From Lederbergia wuyishanensis (lineage in GTDB: Bacteria; Bacillota; Bacilli; Bacillales; Bacillaceae_C): a stretch of 64,000 nucleotides of DNA. Of the stretch, positions 9,193-17,895 are shown piece after piece. A program made the translations under genes and the position numbers. Below the pieces are notes generated by a model. That model worked only from the letters and a program-made list of their open reading frames with translations. It was not told the DNA's origin and made no database searches. The first letter of the stretch is position 1. Each line of letters opens with the position of its first letter. The stretch lies in assembly GCF_022900255.1 (NCBI RefSeq), contig NZ_JALIRM010000001.1:186001-250000 (forward strand), in the 5' to 3' direction.

Positions 9193-10050
9193 ATGAAAGT
9201 CTCATTCAAAAAATCATTATTTGCTCTTGTTGCCAGTTCTGCATTATTATTAGCTGCCTGTGGCACAGCGCAAAAAGATAATAATAAAAATGGTAGTAAC
9301 GGAAATGAGAAAAAAGTATTACATGTAGGAACAGAAGCAACATTCCCTCCTTTTGAATTCGTTGATAAAGGTGAACTTACAGGATTTGATGTCGAGTTAT
9401 TGAATGCTCTTGGTGAAGAAGCAGGTTATAAAATCGATATGAAAAATACAGGTTGGGACTCAATGCTTGCAGGTCTAGATAGCAAGGATTTAGACATCGG
9501 CATGTCTGGCATCACGATTAAAAAAGATCGCTTAAAATCATATGATTTTTCGGATCCGTACTATGAATCCGAAGGCTTTTTAATTTTATTTAAAGATAAT
9601 GTAGAAATTAAAAATGCTGAAGATTTAAAAAATCTTAAAGTTGGTGTTCAGAACGGAACAACTGGTGCTGAAGCAGCTGAATCTGTAGTAGGTCAAAACT
9701 CCAAAAACATTTCCAAATACGAATCATCTGGTTTAATGTTCCAAGCGTTGCTTAGTGGAAGTGTTGACGCTGCGGTAACAGATAAGCCTGTTGCTGAAGA
9801 GTATATTAAACAAAATCCAGATAGCAACATCAAATCGGTGGAAGATAAAGAACGCTTCAAACCGGAATATTACGGAATTGCTTTCCAAAAAGGAAGTCCT
9901 TATAAAGAAGATTTCGATAAAGCATTAAGCACATTGATTGAAAATGGAAAGTACACGGAAATTTACAAGAAGTGGTTTGATGAAGAACCGAAACTTGATT
10001 CTTTAAAAGATGCAAAAACATATATCGATTCTTTAAGAGAAGAAAAATAA
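9193..10050 (+). CDS. Polar amino-acid ABC transporter, substrate-binding lipoprotein
   Basis: 285 residues. A lipoprotein signal peptide ends in lipobox LAAC (Cys23), followed by a Lys/Asn-rich tether and then the family 3 solute-binding fold: TEATFPPFEF, GFDVELLNAL, the GMSGITIKKDR segment that contacts the ligand amino group, and VGVQNGTTG. Anchored on the outer face of the membrane, it delivers a polar amino acid to the permease encoded downstream. ATG 9193 follows AAGGGGTTGG; the frame opens at 9166 but the signal peptide fixes the start. Resembles ArtP (arginine) and GlnH (glutamine) of Bacillus; specificity cannot be decided here. Confidence 0.88.
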   Translation: MKVSFKKSLFALVASSALLLAACGTAQKDNNKNGSNGNEKKVLHVGTEATFPPFEFVDKGELTGFDVELLNALGEEAGYKIDMKNTGWDSMLAGLDSKDLDIGMSGITIKKDRLKSYDFSDPYYESEGFLILFKDNVEIKNAEDLKNLKVGVQNGTTGAEAAESVVGQNSKNISKYESSGLMFQALLSGSVDAAVTDKPVAEEYIKQNPDSNIKSVEDKERFKPEYYGIAFQKGSPYKEDFDKALSTLIENGKYTEIYKKWFDEEPKLDSLKDAKTYIDSLREEK

Positions 10051-10097
10051 TAGTAGCAATTGATTAAACAGATAATAAATTTTATTATGTAATTAGT

Positions 10098-10135
10098 GGC
10101 TGTCCAGGCTCTTTGCCAAGTTGACAGCCCCTTTT
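10098..10135 (+). terminator. Intercistronic hairpin after the binding-protein gene
   Basis: GGCTGTC (10098-10104) pairs with GACAGCC (10123-10129), followed by CTTTT. It lies in the 153-bp gap between binding protein and permease. The likely effect is partial termination or mRNA 3' stabilisation, so that binding protein is made in excess over the membrane parts. Confidence 0.6.
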
Positions 10136-10203
10136 AATGAGAAGATATGAAGCTAATAAAATATGTTAATTGGAAATATTAGCAGAAGGGAGGAACAACA
10201 GTT

Positions 10204-10863
10204 ATGGGTAATATTCGGTTTGATATCATTATTGATTATTTGCCATTATTTATAAAAGGTACATTACTTACTCTTGGATTTACAATTGCCGGAATTTCAT
10301 TAGGACTTATTTTAGGGTTGGGTATCGGTTTAGGGAAAATGTCCAACAAATCATTTATTCGTATCCCTTTCGTATGGTATATAAACTTTTTTAGAGGGAC
10401 ACCATTCCTCGTTCAAATACTTTTAATGCATTTTGCCATTGTGCCGCTATTTATGTCCCCGGCTAACCCAATTGTTTCAGCCATTATCGCTTTGGCATTA
10501 AATTCAGCAGCGTATATTTCTGAAATATTTCGCGCTGGTATTCAGTCAATTGACAGAGGGCAAACGGAAGCGGCTCGTTCTCTTGGGATGACTCATACTC
10601 AAGCAATGAGGCACGTCATTTTACCGCAGGCAATTAAACGAATGATTCCACCGCTTGGCAATGAATTTATTACATTATTAAAAGAAACTTCACTTGCAGC
10701 AATTATTGCGGCACCTGAATTAATGTATTGGGGACGAGTGGCTGGCTCACAATATATGAGGGTGTGGGAGCCTTATATTTTTGTTTCACTTATTTACTTA
10801 GTCCTCACATTATCACTTACTTATCTAATGGATAAAATTGAAAGGAGACTGAAGACCGAATGA
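10204..10863 (+). CDS. Polar amino-acid ABC transporter, permease
   Basis: 219 residues, about five membrane segments, with the His/Glu/Gln/Arg/opine permease signature: [12 protein letters not shown] near residue 62 and the EAA loop that contacts the ATPase ([25 protein letters not shown]). ATG 10204 is preceded by AAGGGAGGAA. The last four bases overlap the ATPase start (ATGA), so the two are translationally coupled. The length equals that of B. subtilis ArtQ as I recall it, which favours an arginine system. Confidence 0.88.
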   Translation: MGNIRFDIIIDYLPLFIKGTLLTLGFTIAGISLGLILGLGIGLGKMSNKSFIRIPFVWYINFFRGTPFLVQILLMHFAIVPLFMSPANPIVSAIIALALNSAAYISEIFRAGIQSIDRGQTEAARSLGMTHTQAMRHVILPQAIKRMIPPLGNEFITLLKETSLAAIIAAPELMYWGRVAGSQYMRVWEPYIFVSLIYLVLTLSLTYLMDKIERRLKTE

Positions 10864-11582
10864 TCTCCGTTAAACATTTAAAGAAATCTTTTGGAAATAA
10901 TGAAGTTTTGAAAGATATTTCGCTTGAAGTTAAACCGCAAGAAGTACTCGTTGTTATTGGTCCTTCAGGATCTGGGAAATCTACCCTTATCCGTTGCTTA
11001 AATTTGCTCGAGTCTGTTTCTGGTGGACAAGTTGTTGTAACAGGAAAAGACTTAACCGATAAAAAGACAGATATCAATGAAATTAGAAAGAATGTTGGTA
11101 TGGTATTCCAACATTTTAACTTATTTCCTCATAAAACAATCCTTCAAAACATTACTCTTGCTCCAATTAATGTAAAAGGGGTATCAAAAGAAGAAGCGGA
11201 AAAAAAAGCAAAAGAACTTTTAGCGAAAGTAGGCTTATCCGATAAAGCGGATGCCTATCCCGATTCACTTTCTGGTGGACAGAAACAACGTGTGGCGATC
11301 GCTAGAGCCCTAGCAATGGAGCCTAAAATTATGTTGTTTGATGAACCAACTTCTGCACTGGATCCTGAGATGGTAGGGGAAGTATTAGAAGTTATGAAGC
11401 AGCTAGCAAGAGAGGGAATGACTATGGTTGTCGTTACTCATGAAATGGGCTTTGCTCGTGAAGTAGGAGATCGTGTCATATTCATGGATAATGGATATAT
11501 TGTGGAAGAAAATGTTCCAAATGAGCTATTCTCCAATCCACAACACGAACGGACAAAATCTTTTTTAAGTAAAGTTCTGTGA
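10860..11582 (+). CDS. Polar amino-acid ABC transporter, ATP-binding protein
   Basis: 240 residues with Walker [10 protein letters not shown] (about 32-40), Q-loop [15 protein letters not shown] signature LSGGQKQR, Walker [15 protein letters not shown] and H-loop VVTHEMGFA. It powers import through the coupled permease at the inner membrane face. The overlap with the permease stop (ATGA) shows coupling. Sequence and length (240) resemble B. subtilis ArtR and other GlnQ-type ATPases. Followed by a terminator, so the operon has three genes. Confidence 0.92.
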   Translation: MISVKHLKKSFGNNEVLKDISLEVKPQEVLVVIGPSGSGKSTLIRCLNLLESVSGGQVVVTGKDLTDKKTDINEIRKNVGMVFQHFNLFPHKTILQNITLAPINVKGVSKEEAEKKAKELLAKVGLSDKADAYPDSLSGGQKQRVAIARALAMEPKIMLFDEPTSALDPEMVGEVLEVMKQLAREGMTMVVVTHEMGFAREVGDRVIFMDNGYIVEENVPNELFSNPQHERTKSFLSKVL

Positions 11583-11589
11583 CAATTTG

Positions 11590-11617
11590 AAGGCGCCTTT
11601 ATTATAGGCGTCTTTTT
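11590..11617 (+). terminator. Rho-independent terminator of the amino-acid ABC operon
   Basis: AAGGCGCC (11590-11597) pairs with GGCGTCTT (11607-11614, one G-T pair) and runs into a T stretch. Confidence 0.8.
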
Positions 11618-11737
11618 GTCATAAACTTTTAGCAGGATTATTGTTTAAAATGTCGAAATGGACATAGAATACATTTTAATTTGAAAGAAGAAACGCATAA
11701 TTTCTATATTACATCAGGAAAGAAAGAAGTGATAAAT

Positions 11738-12385
11738 GTGAAAAAGCCTCTGAAAGAAATACTTGCGGGAATGACTACTTCCGAAAAAGTAAAATATATT
11801 TGGGAGTATTATAAATTTTTTATTATCGGTGGGATCATACTCGTTGTTTTAATTTTCTCCATGGTCAATAGCATTGTGAATAAAAAAGAAGTGGTGTTAA
11901 ATGTAGTCGTAATGACTGGATTGTATGATCCCGAGTATATTGATCAATTAAAGAATAAGTTGTATGAAGAATTCTTGACTGAAGAGGAACGTGACAAATC
12001 AAATATTGTAATCCAAACAATCAATTCTTCAAGTGATCAATTAGATATGAAGATGGGGGCAGACATGCAAAAAATGGCTGCAGAACTTTCCGCAGGTTAT
12101 ATAGATTTCTTTATTGTTGACAAAGAATTTTTTGATAATATGAATGATCAAAATCAATTGATGTCTTTTCAAAAAACAAGTGGAATAAATGATTGGCCGA
12201 TTCCGAGTGATCATCTACATTTTTCTAAGGAAAATAGTGAAGATATTACGGGAATTGATATTTCTACACTAAACTTATTTAAAGGCATGGTTAAGGACGA
12301 AGACAAAATAATTTGTGTACCAGCTAACGCAAAGAATACTAAATATATTACTCGTTTTCTTCAATATTTACATAAAAATATCTAG
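11738..12385 (+). CDS. Membrane-anchored protein of unknown function
   Basis: 215 residues from GTG 11738, chosen because AAAGAAGTGAT precedes it; a TTG at 11681 would add 19 unlikely residues. One hydrophobic helix near residues 26-48 (FFIIGGIILVVLIFSMVNSI) follows a short basic cytoplasmic start, leaving a soluble domain of about 165 residues that is probably extracellular. I recognise no domain or catalytic motif. It ends 18 nt before the next SDR gene, so the two are likely cotranscribed. Confidence 0.65.
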   Translation: MKKPLKEILAGMTTSEKVKYIWEYYKFFIIGGIILVVLIFSMVNSIVNKKEVVLNVVVMTGLYDPEYIDQLKNKLYEEFLTEEERDKSNIVIQTINSSSDQLDMKMGADMQKMAAELSAGYIDFFIVDKEFFDNMNDQNQLMSFQKTSGINDWPIPSDHLHFSKENSEDITGIDISTLNLFKGMVKDEDKIICVPANAKNTKYITRFLQYLHKNI

Positions 12386-12403
12386 AGAGGGCGGATACTT
12401 AAG

Positions 12404-13093
12404 ATGAAGATTTTAGTGACTGGGGCAAACAGGGGGCTTGGATATGCACTTTCCAAGGCAGCTGTTCTAAGAGGGCATACTGTTTTGGCATGTGCACGGA
12501 ATGAGGATCAACTAAAGGATCTTATAGAGCAATATCCTAATCAAGTACATCCTCTGGAACTTGACGTTACTGATGAAAAATCAGTAGCAGTGGCTGCTGC
12601 GAAAGCAAGTGAAAAATGGGAATCCATTGATGTTATTATTAATAATGCAGGTGCTTTGTACGAACGTGATGCGAAGATTGAAGACTTGGATTTTTCTTTG
12701 TTAGAACGGACCATGAATGTAAATCTATATGGCCCGATGCGTGTTGTCAAACATTTTTTACCTTTGCTTTTTAAGGGCACAGACCAAACAATCATCAACA
12801 TTTCATCCGACGCAGGAAGTATTACGACAGCGTATGGGGGAGACTATCCGTATGCTATTTCCAAAACAGCTCTTAACATGTTTACAAAACAGATTAAGCA
12901 TTATGTATCCAACAAAAATATAAATGTTTATGCAATCCATCCAGGCTGGATCAAAACGGATATGGGTGGAGAGAGAGCACCAGGTTCTCCAGATGATACA
13001 GCAAATAATCTAATCGATATTGTAGAGAAGAAAAAAATAATAGACGAAGATTTGTTTTTTATTAAGCATGATGGAGAGTCTATGAAAATATAA
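12404..13093 (+). CDS. Short-chain dehydrogenase (C-factor-like SDR)
   Basis: 229-residue SDR with TGANRGLG at residues 7-14, NNAG near 82, catalytic Ser in NISSDAG and YAISK carrying the catalytic Tyr/Lys. The short form with NPGW/HPGW-type loop (HPGWIKTDMGG) resembles the C-factor/YciK-like SDRs of Bacillus; substrate unknown. GAGAGGGCGG precedes ATG 12404. It ends at a bidirectional terminator shared with xylR. Confidence 0.82.
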   Translation: MKILVTGANRGLGYALSKAAVLRGHTVLACARNEDQLKDLIEQYPNQVHPLELDVTDEKSVAVAAAKASEKWESIDVIINNAGALYERDAKIEDLDFSLLERTMNVNLYGPMRVVKHFLPLLFKGTDQTIINISSDAGSITTAYGGDYPYAISKTALNMFTKQIKHYVSNKNINVYAIHPGWIKTDMGGERAPGSPDDTANNLIDIVEKKKIIDEDLFFIKHDGESMKI

Positions 13094-13100
13094 GATAAAT

Positions 13101-13144
13101 GAAAAAATCTATCCTACTATTCATGAAGTAGGATAGATTTTTTC
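13101..13144. terminator. Bidirectional terminator between SDR gene and xylR
   Basis: An 18-bp perfect stem (starting GAAAAAATCTATCC at 13101 and closing at 13144) around an 8-nt loop. The xylR stop codon lies in the loop, so the right arm is translated as the last xylR codons. Confidence 0.88.
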
Positions 13145-14308
13145 TAATGATCTCTTAAGAAAATGTTCGACTGAAAAAGCTGCCACTCCTAAAGCTGTTG
13201 CTGGAAAAGAAGGATCAGAAAATTGGACTTTAACTTCATTTTGATGTGAGGTCATTGCTCTATTTTTTACATATTTTTGGACTATTTGTTCCATCCATGG
13301 TTTAGCTCCTGCTAAACGATTGCCTACAATGATTTTTTGTGGATTAAGAGCATGAACAATATTTACAATTCCCATACCAAGGTGTATGGCAGTTTCTTTT
13401 AAAAGTTCAATCGCTGTATCATTTTCATGTTCTGCAAGTTCTATGATTTGATCAATATTAGCATTTTCGTCTGAAACCAATTGAAGCTTTAACGCTTTTT
13501 GAATAACGTATTGTTCAGAAGCGTATAGCTCCCAGCAACCCTTATTACCACAGCGGCATGTTTCTCCGTTCATATTAATCGTCATATGGCCAAATTCACC
13601 AGAAAAACCGGATGATCCTCTATACAGCTTCTCATTCATGATAATTCCTGTACCAATACCTATCCCAGTACTTATATAGACGAGATTATCTATGCTTTTA
13701 CCAAGTCCAAACATTTTTTCACCGTAAGCACCTGCATTTGCTTCATTTTCTATGATGACAGGTATTTGAAATGCTTCTTCGATTCCTTCCTTTAGGAACG
13801 AGTTTTTCCATCCTAAATTGGGTGCTAGAACTACAGAACTGTTATTGTCGACAATACCAGGAGCGCCTACCCCAATACCTACTATTCCATACGGTGTTTT
13901 TGGAGCTTTAGATATTAATTCTTGAACATCCTCATGTATTTGCTTCATTGTGTGCTCAAATGAAGTTGGGTTGAAAGAATGCCTCTTTTTTTCGATAATA
14001 TTACCTTGAAGGTCAGTTAAAATCCCTAAAATATAATTCACTCCAAGGTCAATGCCTATGGTACTTCCTGCGTTTTCGTTAAACACTAGCATAACGGGTC
14101 TTCTTCCTCCGCTAGAGACCCCAGGCCCTGTTTCAATGATTAATTGTTCTTCTATCAACTCTGCTACAAGAGTTGATACAGTGCCTTTATTTAAGCCAGA
14201 CTTAAGGGCAATGTCAGCACGGGAAATGGGAGCATTTTGCATAATTAACTGAAGCACTATTGTTTTATTTTCTTTTTTTATTAATTGTTGATTCCAAGTC
14301 GGATTCAT
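13121..14308 (-). CDS. xylR: Xylose operon repressor, ROK family
   Basis: 395 residues. An N-terminal winged helix-turn-helix (about residues 15-65, with SRADIALKSGLNKGTVSTLV) is followed by a ROK sugar-kinase-like domain: IGIDLGVNYILGIL, GVGAPGIVD, and the zinc motif CRCGNKGCWELY. In Bacillus XylR binds an operator in front of xylA and is released by xylose. AAGGAGA precedes ATG 14308. It is transcribed away from xylAB across a 174-bp control region, the standard arrangement, which settles which ROK repressor this is. Confidence 0.92.
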   Translation of the reverse strand: MNPTWNQQLIKKENKTIVLQLIMQNAPISRADIALKSGLNKGTVSTLVAELIEEQLIIETGPGVSSGGRRPVMLVFNENAGSTIGIDLGVNYILGILTDLQGNIIEKKRHSFNPTSFEHTMKQIHEDVQELISKAPKTPYGIVGIGVGAPGIVDNNSSVVLAPNLGWKNSFLKEGIEEAFQIPVIIENEANAGAYGEKMFGLGKSIDNLVYISTGIGIGTGIIMNEKLYRGSSGFSGEFGHMTINMNGETCRCGNKGCWELYASEQYVIQKALKLQLVSDENANIDQIIELAEHENDTAIELLKETAIHLGMGIVNIVHALNPQKIIVGNRLAGAKPWMEQIVQKYVKNRAMTSHQNEVKVQFSDPSFPATALGVAAFSVEHFLKRSLEKIYPTS

Positions 14309-14359
14309 AAAAGTTCTCCTTAAGTAACATTAAAACTAAAATATATATTATCATAAAAA

Positions 14360-14402
14360 CTTTGTTTAATGAATAGACAAAGGGAAAAAGAAGATGTATA
14401 CT
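14360..14402 (+). promoter_or_regulatory. xylA promoter with overlapping palindrome (probable XylR operator)
   Basis: TAGACA (14374-14379) and TATACT (14397-14402) are 17 bp apart, a near-consensus sigma-A promoter. The palindrome CTTTGT (14360-14365) / ACAAAG (14377-14382) overlaps the -35. Its TTTGTTT...ACAAA character resembles published Bacillus xyl operators, so XylR binding here would block RNA polymerase. The promoter is read directly; the operator assignment is inference. Confidence 0.6.
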
Positions 14403-14441
14403 ATTGGCAAGAAGTGGTGGAAAAAAATACATAAATGTAAT

Positions 14442-14455
14442 TGTAAACGCCATCA
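14442..14455 (+). promoter_or_regulatory. cre site (CcpA binding) in the xylA leader
   Basis: TGTAAACGCCATCA matches 13 of 14 positions of the cre consensus TGWAANCGNTNWCA. It lies 40 bp after the -10 and 27 bp before the xylA start, a position suited to CcpA-HPr(Ser-P) roadblock repression. Confidence 0.75.
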
Positions 14456-14482
14456 TTGATATTTTATTTGGAGGGAAGAAAT

Positions 14483-15808
14483 ATGGCTTACTTTGACGAA
14501 ATCAACAAAATTCAGTATGAAGGCTCAACATCTAAGAATCCTTTCGCTTTTAAGTATTATAATCCTGAAGAAACAGTTAATGGAAAGACGATGGAAGAAA
14601 TTCTCCGCTTTTCGGTAGCTTATTGGCATACATTCACAGCTGATGGAACGGATCCATTTGGAGTTGGGACAGCGATTCGTCCTTGGGATCAGTATAAAGG
14701 ATTAGATCTTGCCAAAGCACGTGTTGAGGCTGCTTTTGAACTATTTGATAAACTGAATGTACCTTTCTTCTGTTTTCATGATTCTGATATTGCACCCGAG
14801 GCAGACACATTAAAAGAAACATATGAACATCTGGATGTCATTACTGCAATGATCAAAGATTATATGAAAGATAGTAAAGTAAAATTACTTTGGAATACTG
14901 CGAACATGTTCACACATCCAAGATATGTACATGGTGCAGCAACTTCCAGCAATGCAGATGTTTTTGCTTTTGCTGCGGCGAAAGTAAAGAAGGGCTTAGA
15001 AGTTGGGAAAGAGCTTGGTGCAGAAAACTATGTATTCTGGGGGGGTCGTGAAGGCTACGAGACACTTTTAAATACAGATATGAAGCTAGAGCTTGATAAC
15101 TTAGCTCGTTTCTTCCATATGGCAGTTGATTATGCTAAAGAAATAGGTTTTGATGGACAATTCTTAATTGAGCCAAAGCCAAAAGAGCCTACAAAACATC
15201 AATATGATTTTGATGTAGCCACTGGGCATGCTTTCTTGCAAAACTATGGTTTGGAGAAATACTTTAAATTTAATATCGAAGCAAACCATGCTACGTTAGC
15301 TGGACATACATTCGAACACGAATTGCGAGTTGCACGTATTAATGGCATGCTAGGTTCAGTTGACGCTAACCAAGGTGATACATTAATCGGATGGGATACA
15401 GACGAATTCCCAACAGACTTGTATTCTACAACTCTAGCAATGTATGAAATTTTACTAAATGGCGGATTAGGAAAAGGTGGACTTAACTTCGATGCAAAAG
15501 TACGCAGAGGTTCATTTGAGCCAGAAGACCTATTCCACGCACATATTGCTGGTATGGATAGCTTTGCAATTGGATTAAAAGTTGCAGCAAAACTTTTAGA
15601 AGATCGTGTGTTGGAAGATTTCGTTGCTGATCGATATAGCAGCTATACAGAAGGAATTGGTTTAGATATTGTAGAAGGAAGAGCAGACTTCCACAAACTT
15701 GAAGAGTACGCACTTCAATTAGGCAATATTCAAAACCGTTCTGGAAGACAAGAAAGATTGAAAGCTATTGTGAATCAATACTTGCTTGAAACACTTGCTG
15801 GAAAATAA
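14483..15808 (+). CDS. xylA: Xylose isomerase
   Basis: 441 residues, usual length for class II xylose isomerase. Motifs: [11 protein letters not shown] (catalytic His-Asp), [34 protein letters not shown] (metal-binding Glu), [12 protein letters not shown], and [11 protein letters not shown] near the C-terminal metal site. It converts D-xylose to D-xylulose in the cytoplasm, using two divalent metal ions. ATG 14483 follows GGAGGGAAG; the frame opens at 14456, but that start lacks a ribosome site. First gene of xylAB, under XylR and probably CcpA. Confidence 0.96.
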   Translation: MAYFDEINKIQYEGSTSKNPFAFKYYNPEETVNGKTMEEILRFSVAYWHTFTADGTDPFGVGTAIRPWDQYKGLDLAKARVEAAFELFDKLNVPFFCFHDSDIAPEADTLKETYEHLDVITAMIKDYMKDSKVKLLWNTANMFTHPRYVHGAATSSNADVFAFAAAKVKKGLEVGKELGAENYVFWGGREGYETLLNTDMKLELDNLARFFHMAVDYAKEIGFDGQFLIEPKPKEPTKHQYDFDVATGHAFLQNYGLEKYFKFNIEANHATLAGHTFEHELRVARINGMLGSVDANQGDTLIGWDTDEFPTDLYSTTLAMYEILLNGGLGKGGLNFDAKVRRGSFEPEDLFHAHIAGMDSFAIGLKVAAKLLEDRVLEDFVADRYSSYTEGIGLDIVEGRADFHKLEEYALQLGNIQNRSGRQERLKAIVNQYLLETLAGK

Positions 15809-15818
15809 GTGATTACAC

Positions 15819-15844
15819 GTGCTGGAGTTGAAAAATTCCAGCAC
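15819..15844 (+). other. Hairpin in the xylA-xylB gap
   Basis: GTGCTGGA (15819-15826) pairs with TCCAGCAC (15837-15844) and is followed by TTTCTC, 11 nt before the xylB ribosome site. It may stabilise xylA mRNA or partly terminate transcription. It is too weak in U residues to call a full terminator. Confidence 0.5.
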
Positions 15845-15867
15845 TTTCTCTACAAGGGGTGAGATTT

Positions 15868-17367
15868 GTGAAGTATGTGATTGGTGTAGACTTAGGAACA
15901 AGTGCGGTAAAAATTTTGCTTATGAATCAAGATGGGGAAGTATGCCAAGAAGTGTCAAAGTCTTATCCACTGATTCAAGAAAAATCAGGCTATAGCGAGC
16001 AAGACCCTGAACAATGGGTGGAAAAAACAATAGATGGTTTAAATGAATTAGTTAAGAATTTTAATGGAAACGTTCAAGATATTGAAGGGTTAAGCTTTTC
16101 AGGGCAAATGCACGGACTTGTGTTATTGGATCAAGAACACAATGTTCTAAGAAACGCAATTCTATGGAATGACACAAGAACAACAGAACAATGTAGAAAG
16201 ATTGAGGATTTAGTAGGTAAAGAAAGACTACTTGCCATAACAAAAAATCCCGCACTTGAGGGTTTTACGTTGCCAAAAATTTTATGGGTGAAAGATCACG
16301 AAGCGGCAATTTTTGAAAAGGCTGCTGTTTTCCTACTTCCGAAAGATTATTTGCGCTTTCGACTAACTGGTCTTTTACATAGTGAATATTCGGATGCAGC
16401 TGGAACATTACTGTTGGATGTCGCAGAGAAAAAGTGGAGTGAAGAAATTTGTGAGCGTTTAGGGATAAATACTTCTTTATGTCCTCCACTAGTAGCATCA
16501 CATGAACAAACTGGTACAATTATAAGTGAAGTAGCCGAAAAAACAGGCTTATCCACTAACGTCAAAGTATTTGCTGGAGGAGCAGATAATGCATGTGGAG
16601 CTATCGGATCTGGTATTTTATCAGATGGAAAAACGCTTTGCAGCATCGGGACTTCTGGAGTTGTTCTATCGTATGAACAAAAAAGTGATCTCGATTTTGG
16701 CGGAAAAGTTCATTATTTTAATCATGGAGAAGAAAATGCCTATTACACAATGGGAGTAACACTTGCCGCAGGATATAGCTTAAGCTGGTTTAAAGATGTT
16801 TTCGCTAGCGAAGTTGATTTTGAAGAACTCTTATCCTGTATAGACGAGGTTCCAATTGGCGCAAATGGATTATTGTTTACACCATATATAGCCGGAGAAA
16901 GAACACCGCATGCAGATTCAGTGATCAGAGGAAGCTTCATCGGAATGGATGCATCCCATGAAAGAAGGGATTTTGTCAGAGCAGTCCTTGAAGGAATTAC
17001 TTTTTCTCTAAATGAATCAATTGAAATTTTTAGAGAGAATGGTAAACAGATTGATACTGTGATTTCAATTGGTGGGGGAGCTAAAAATAAAACTTGGCTA
17101 CAAATGCAGGCTGATATTTTTAATGTAAATATTATGAAACTAGTGAGTGAACAAGGTCCAGGGATGGGAGCTGCTATGCTTGCTGCTTTTGGATGTGCCT
17201 GGTTTTCATCCCTTAAAGAGTGTGCCGATAAATTTGTGCAAGTAAGCGAATCATTTACACCTAAAGTAGAAAATGTGGAAGCGTATAAGAAATTGTTTAA
17301 CCTTTATAAAGATGTTTACAAGAGTACAAAAGCATTAAATGAAGGATTAATTGAATTTAGAAAATAA
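15868..17367 (+). CDS. xylB: Xylulokinase
   Basis: 499 residues, FGGY carbohydrate kinase: N-terminal VIGVDLGTSAVKILL phosphate loop, SFSGQMHGLVLLD, WNDTRT (substrate site), FAGGADNACGAIG, and C-terminal IGGGAKNKTWLQMQADIF. It phosphorylates D-xylulose to xylulose 5-phosphate, feeding the pentose phosphate pathway. GTG 15868 is preferred over ATG 15859 because AAGGGGTG ends 6-7 nt before it and would overlap the ATG. Second gene of the operon, ending at a terminator. Confidence 0.95.
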   Translation: MKYVIGVDLGTSAVKILLMNQDGEVCQEVSKSYPLIQEKSGYSEQDPEQWVEKTIDGLNELVKNFNGNVQDIEGLSFSGQMHGLVLLDQEHNVLRNAILWNDTRTTEQCRKIEDLVGKERLLAITKNPALEGFTLPKILWVKDHEAAIFEKAAVFLLPKDYLRFRLTGLLHSEYSDAAGTLLLDVAEKKWSEEICERLGINTSLCPPLVASHEQTGTIISEVAEKTGLSTNVKVFAGGADNACGAIGSGILSDGKTLCSIGTSGVVLSYEQKSDLDFGGKVHYFNHGEENAYYTMGVTLAAGYSLSWFKDVFASEVDFEELLSCIDEVPIGANGLLFTPYIAGERTPHADSVIRGSFIGMDASHERRDFVRAVLEGITFSLNESIEIFRENGKQIDTVISIGGGAKNKTWLQMQADIFNVNIMKLVSEQGPGMGAAMLAAFGCAWFSSLKECADKFVQVSESFTPKVENVEAYKKLFNLYKDVYKSTKALNEGLIEFRK

Positions 17368-17370
17368 TCA

Positions 17371-17399
17371 AAATGACCGTCAAAAATTGGCGGTCATTT
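17371..17399. terminator. Bidirectional terminator between xylB and osmC-like gene
   Basis: AAATGACCG (17371-17379) pairs with CGGTCATTT (17391-17399). It overlaps the stop codon of the convergent OsmC-like gene. Confidence 0.75.
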
Positions 17400-17825
17400 A
17401 ATATCAGCTTCAAGTTTAATTTCCACGTTTCCTTTTAATGCTCTTGAAATCATACAGCTTTTTTCCGCTTTTTCTGCAAGTTTTTGAGCTAATTCTACAT
17501 GCACCTTTTCTTCTAAAATTACAGTAGGACGGTGGATGATCGTCTTATATGTAATGACTCCTTTTTCTATTTCAACAATTCCTTCAGAATCCATTGAAAG
17601 CTTAGAAACCGAAATGGTAGCACGCTCAAGCATTGCAGCTAAAGTAATAATATAGCACGTAGCTGCAGCCCCTAAAAGCATTTCATCTGGGTTAGTACCA
17701 ACTCCTGGTCCATCCATCTCTGGTGGAATGGATATTTCTGTTTTAAGATTACCAGCATCAATCGTACCGATACTATTGCGTCCACCCGGCCAATCCGCTT
17801 TTAATAAGAATGAATGTAGAGCCAC
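17394..17825 (-). CDS. OsmC/Ohr family peroxide-reducing protein
   Basis: 143 residues. The two family cysteines are visible in AAATCYIITLAAML and KSCMISRALKGNVEI, with TNPDEMLLGAAA before the first. OsmC/Ohr proteins reduce organic or hydrogen peroxides using the Cys pair. The frame opens at ATG 17840, but that ATG is itself part of the ribosome site (TGGAGGA); the start with correct spacing is GTG 17825. Monocistronic. Whether it is Ohr, OsmC or a YhfA-type member is undecided. Confidence 0.85.
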   Translation of the reverse strand: MALHSFLLKADWPGGRNSIGTIDAGNLKTEISIPPEMDGPGVGTNPDEMLLGAAATCYIITLAAMLERATISVSKLSMDSEGIVEIEKGVITYKTIIHRPTVILEEKVHVELAQKLAEKAEKSCMISRALKGNVEIKLEADIK

Positions 17826-17895
17826 AATAAATTCCTCCATTTCATGAAACTCGTGTTATGATTATACCATCTTACTACATAAAGGAGCATGTAAT

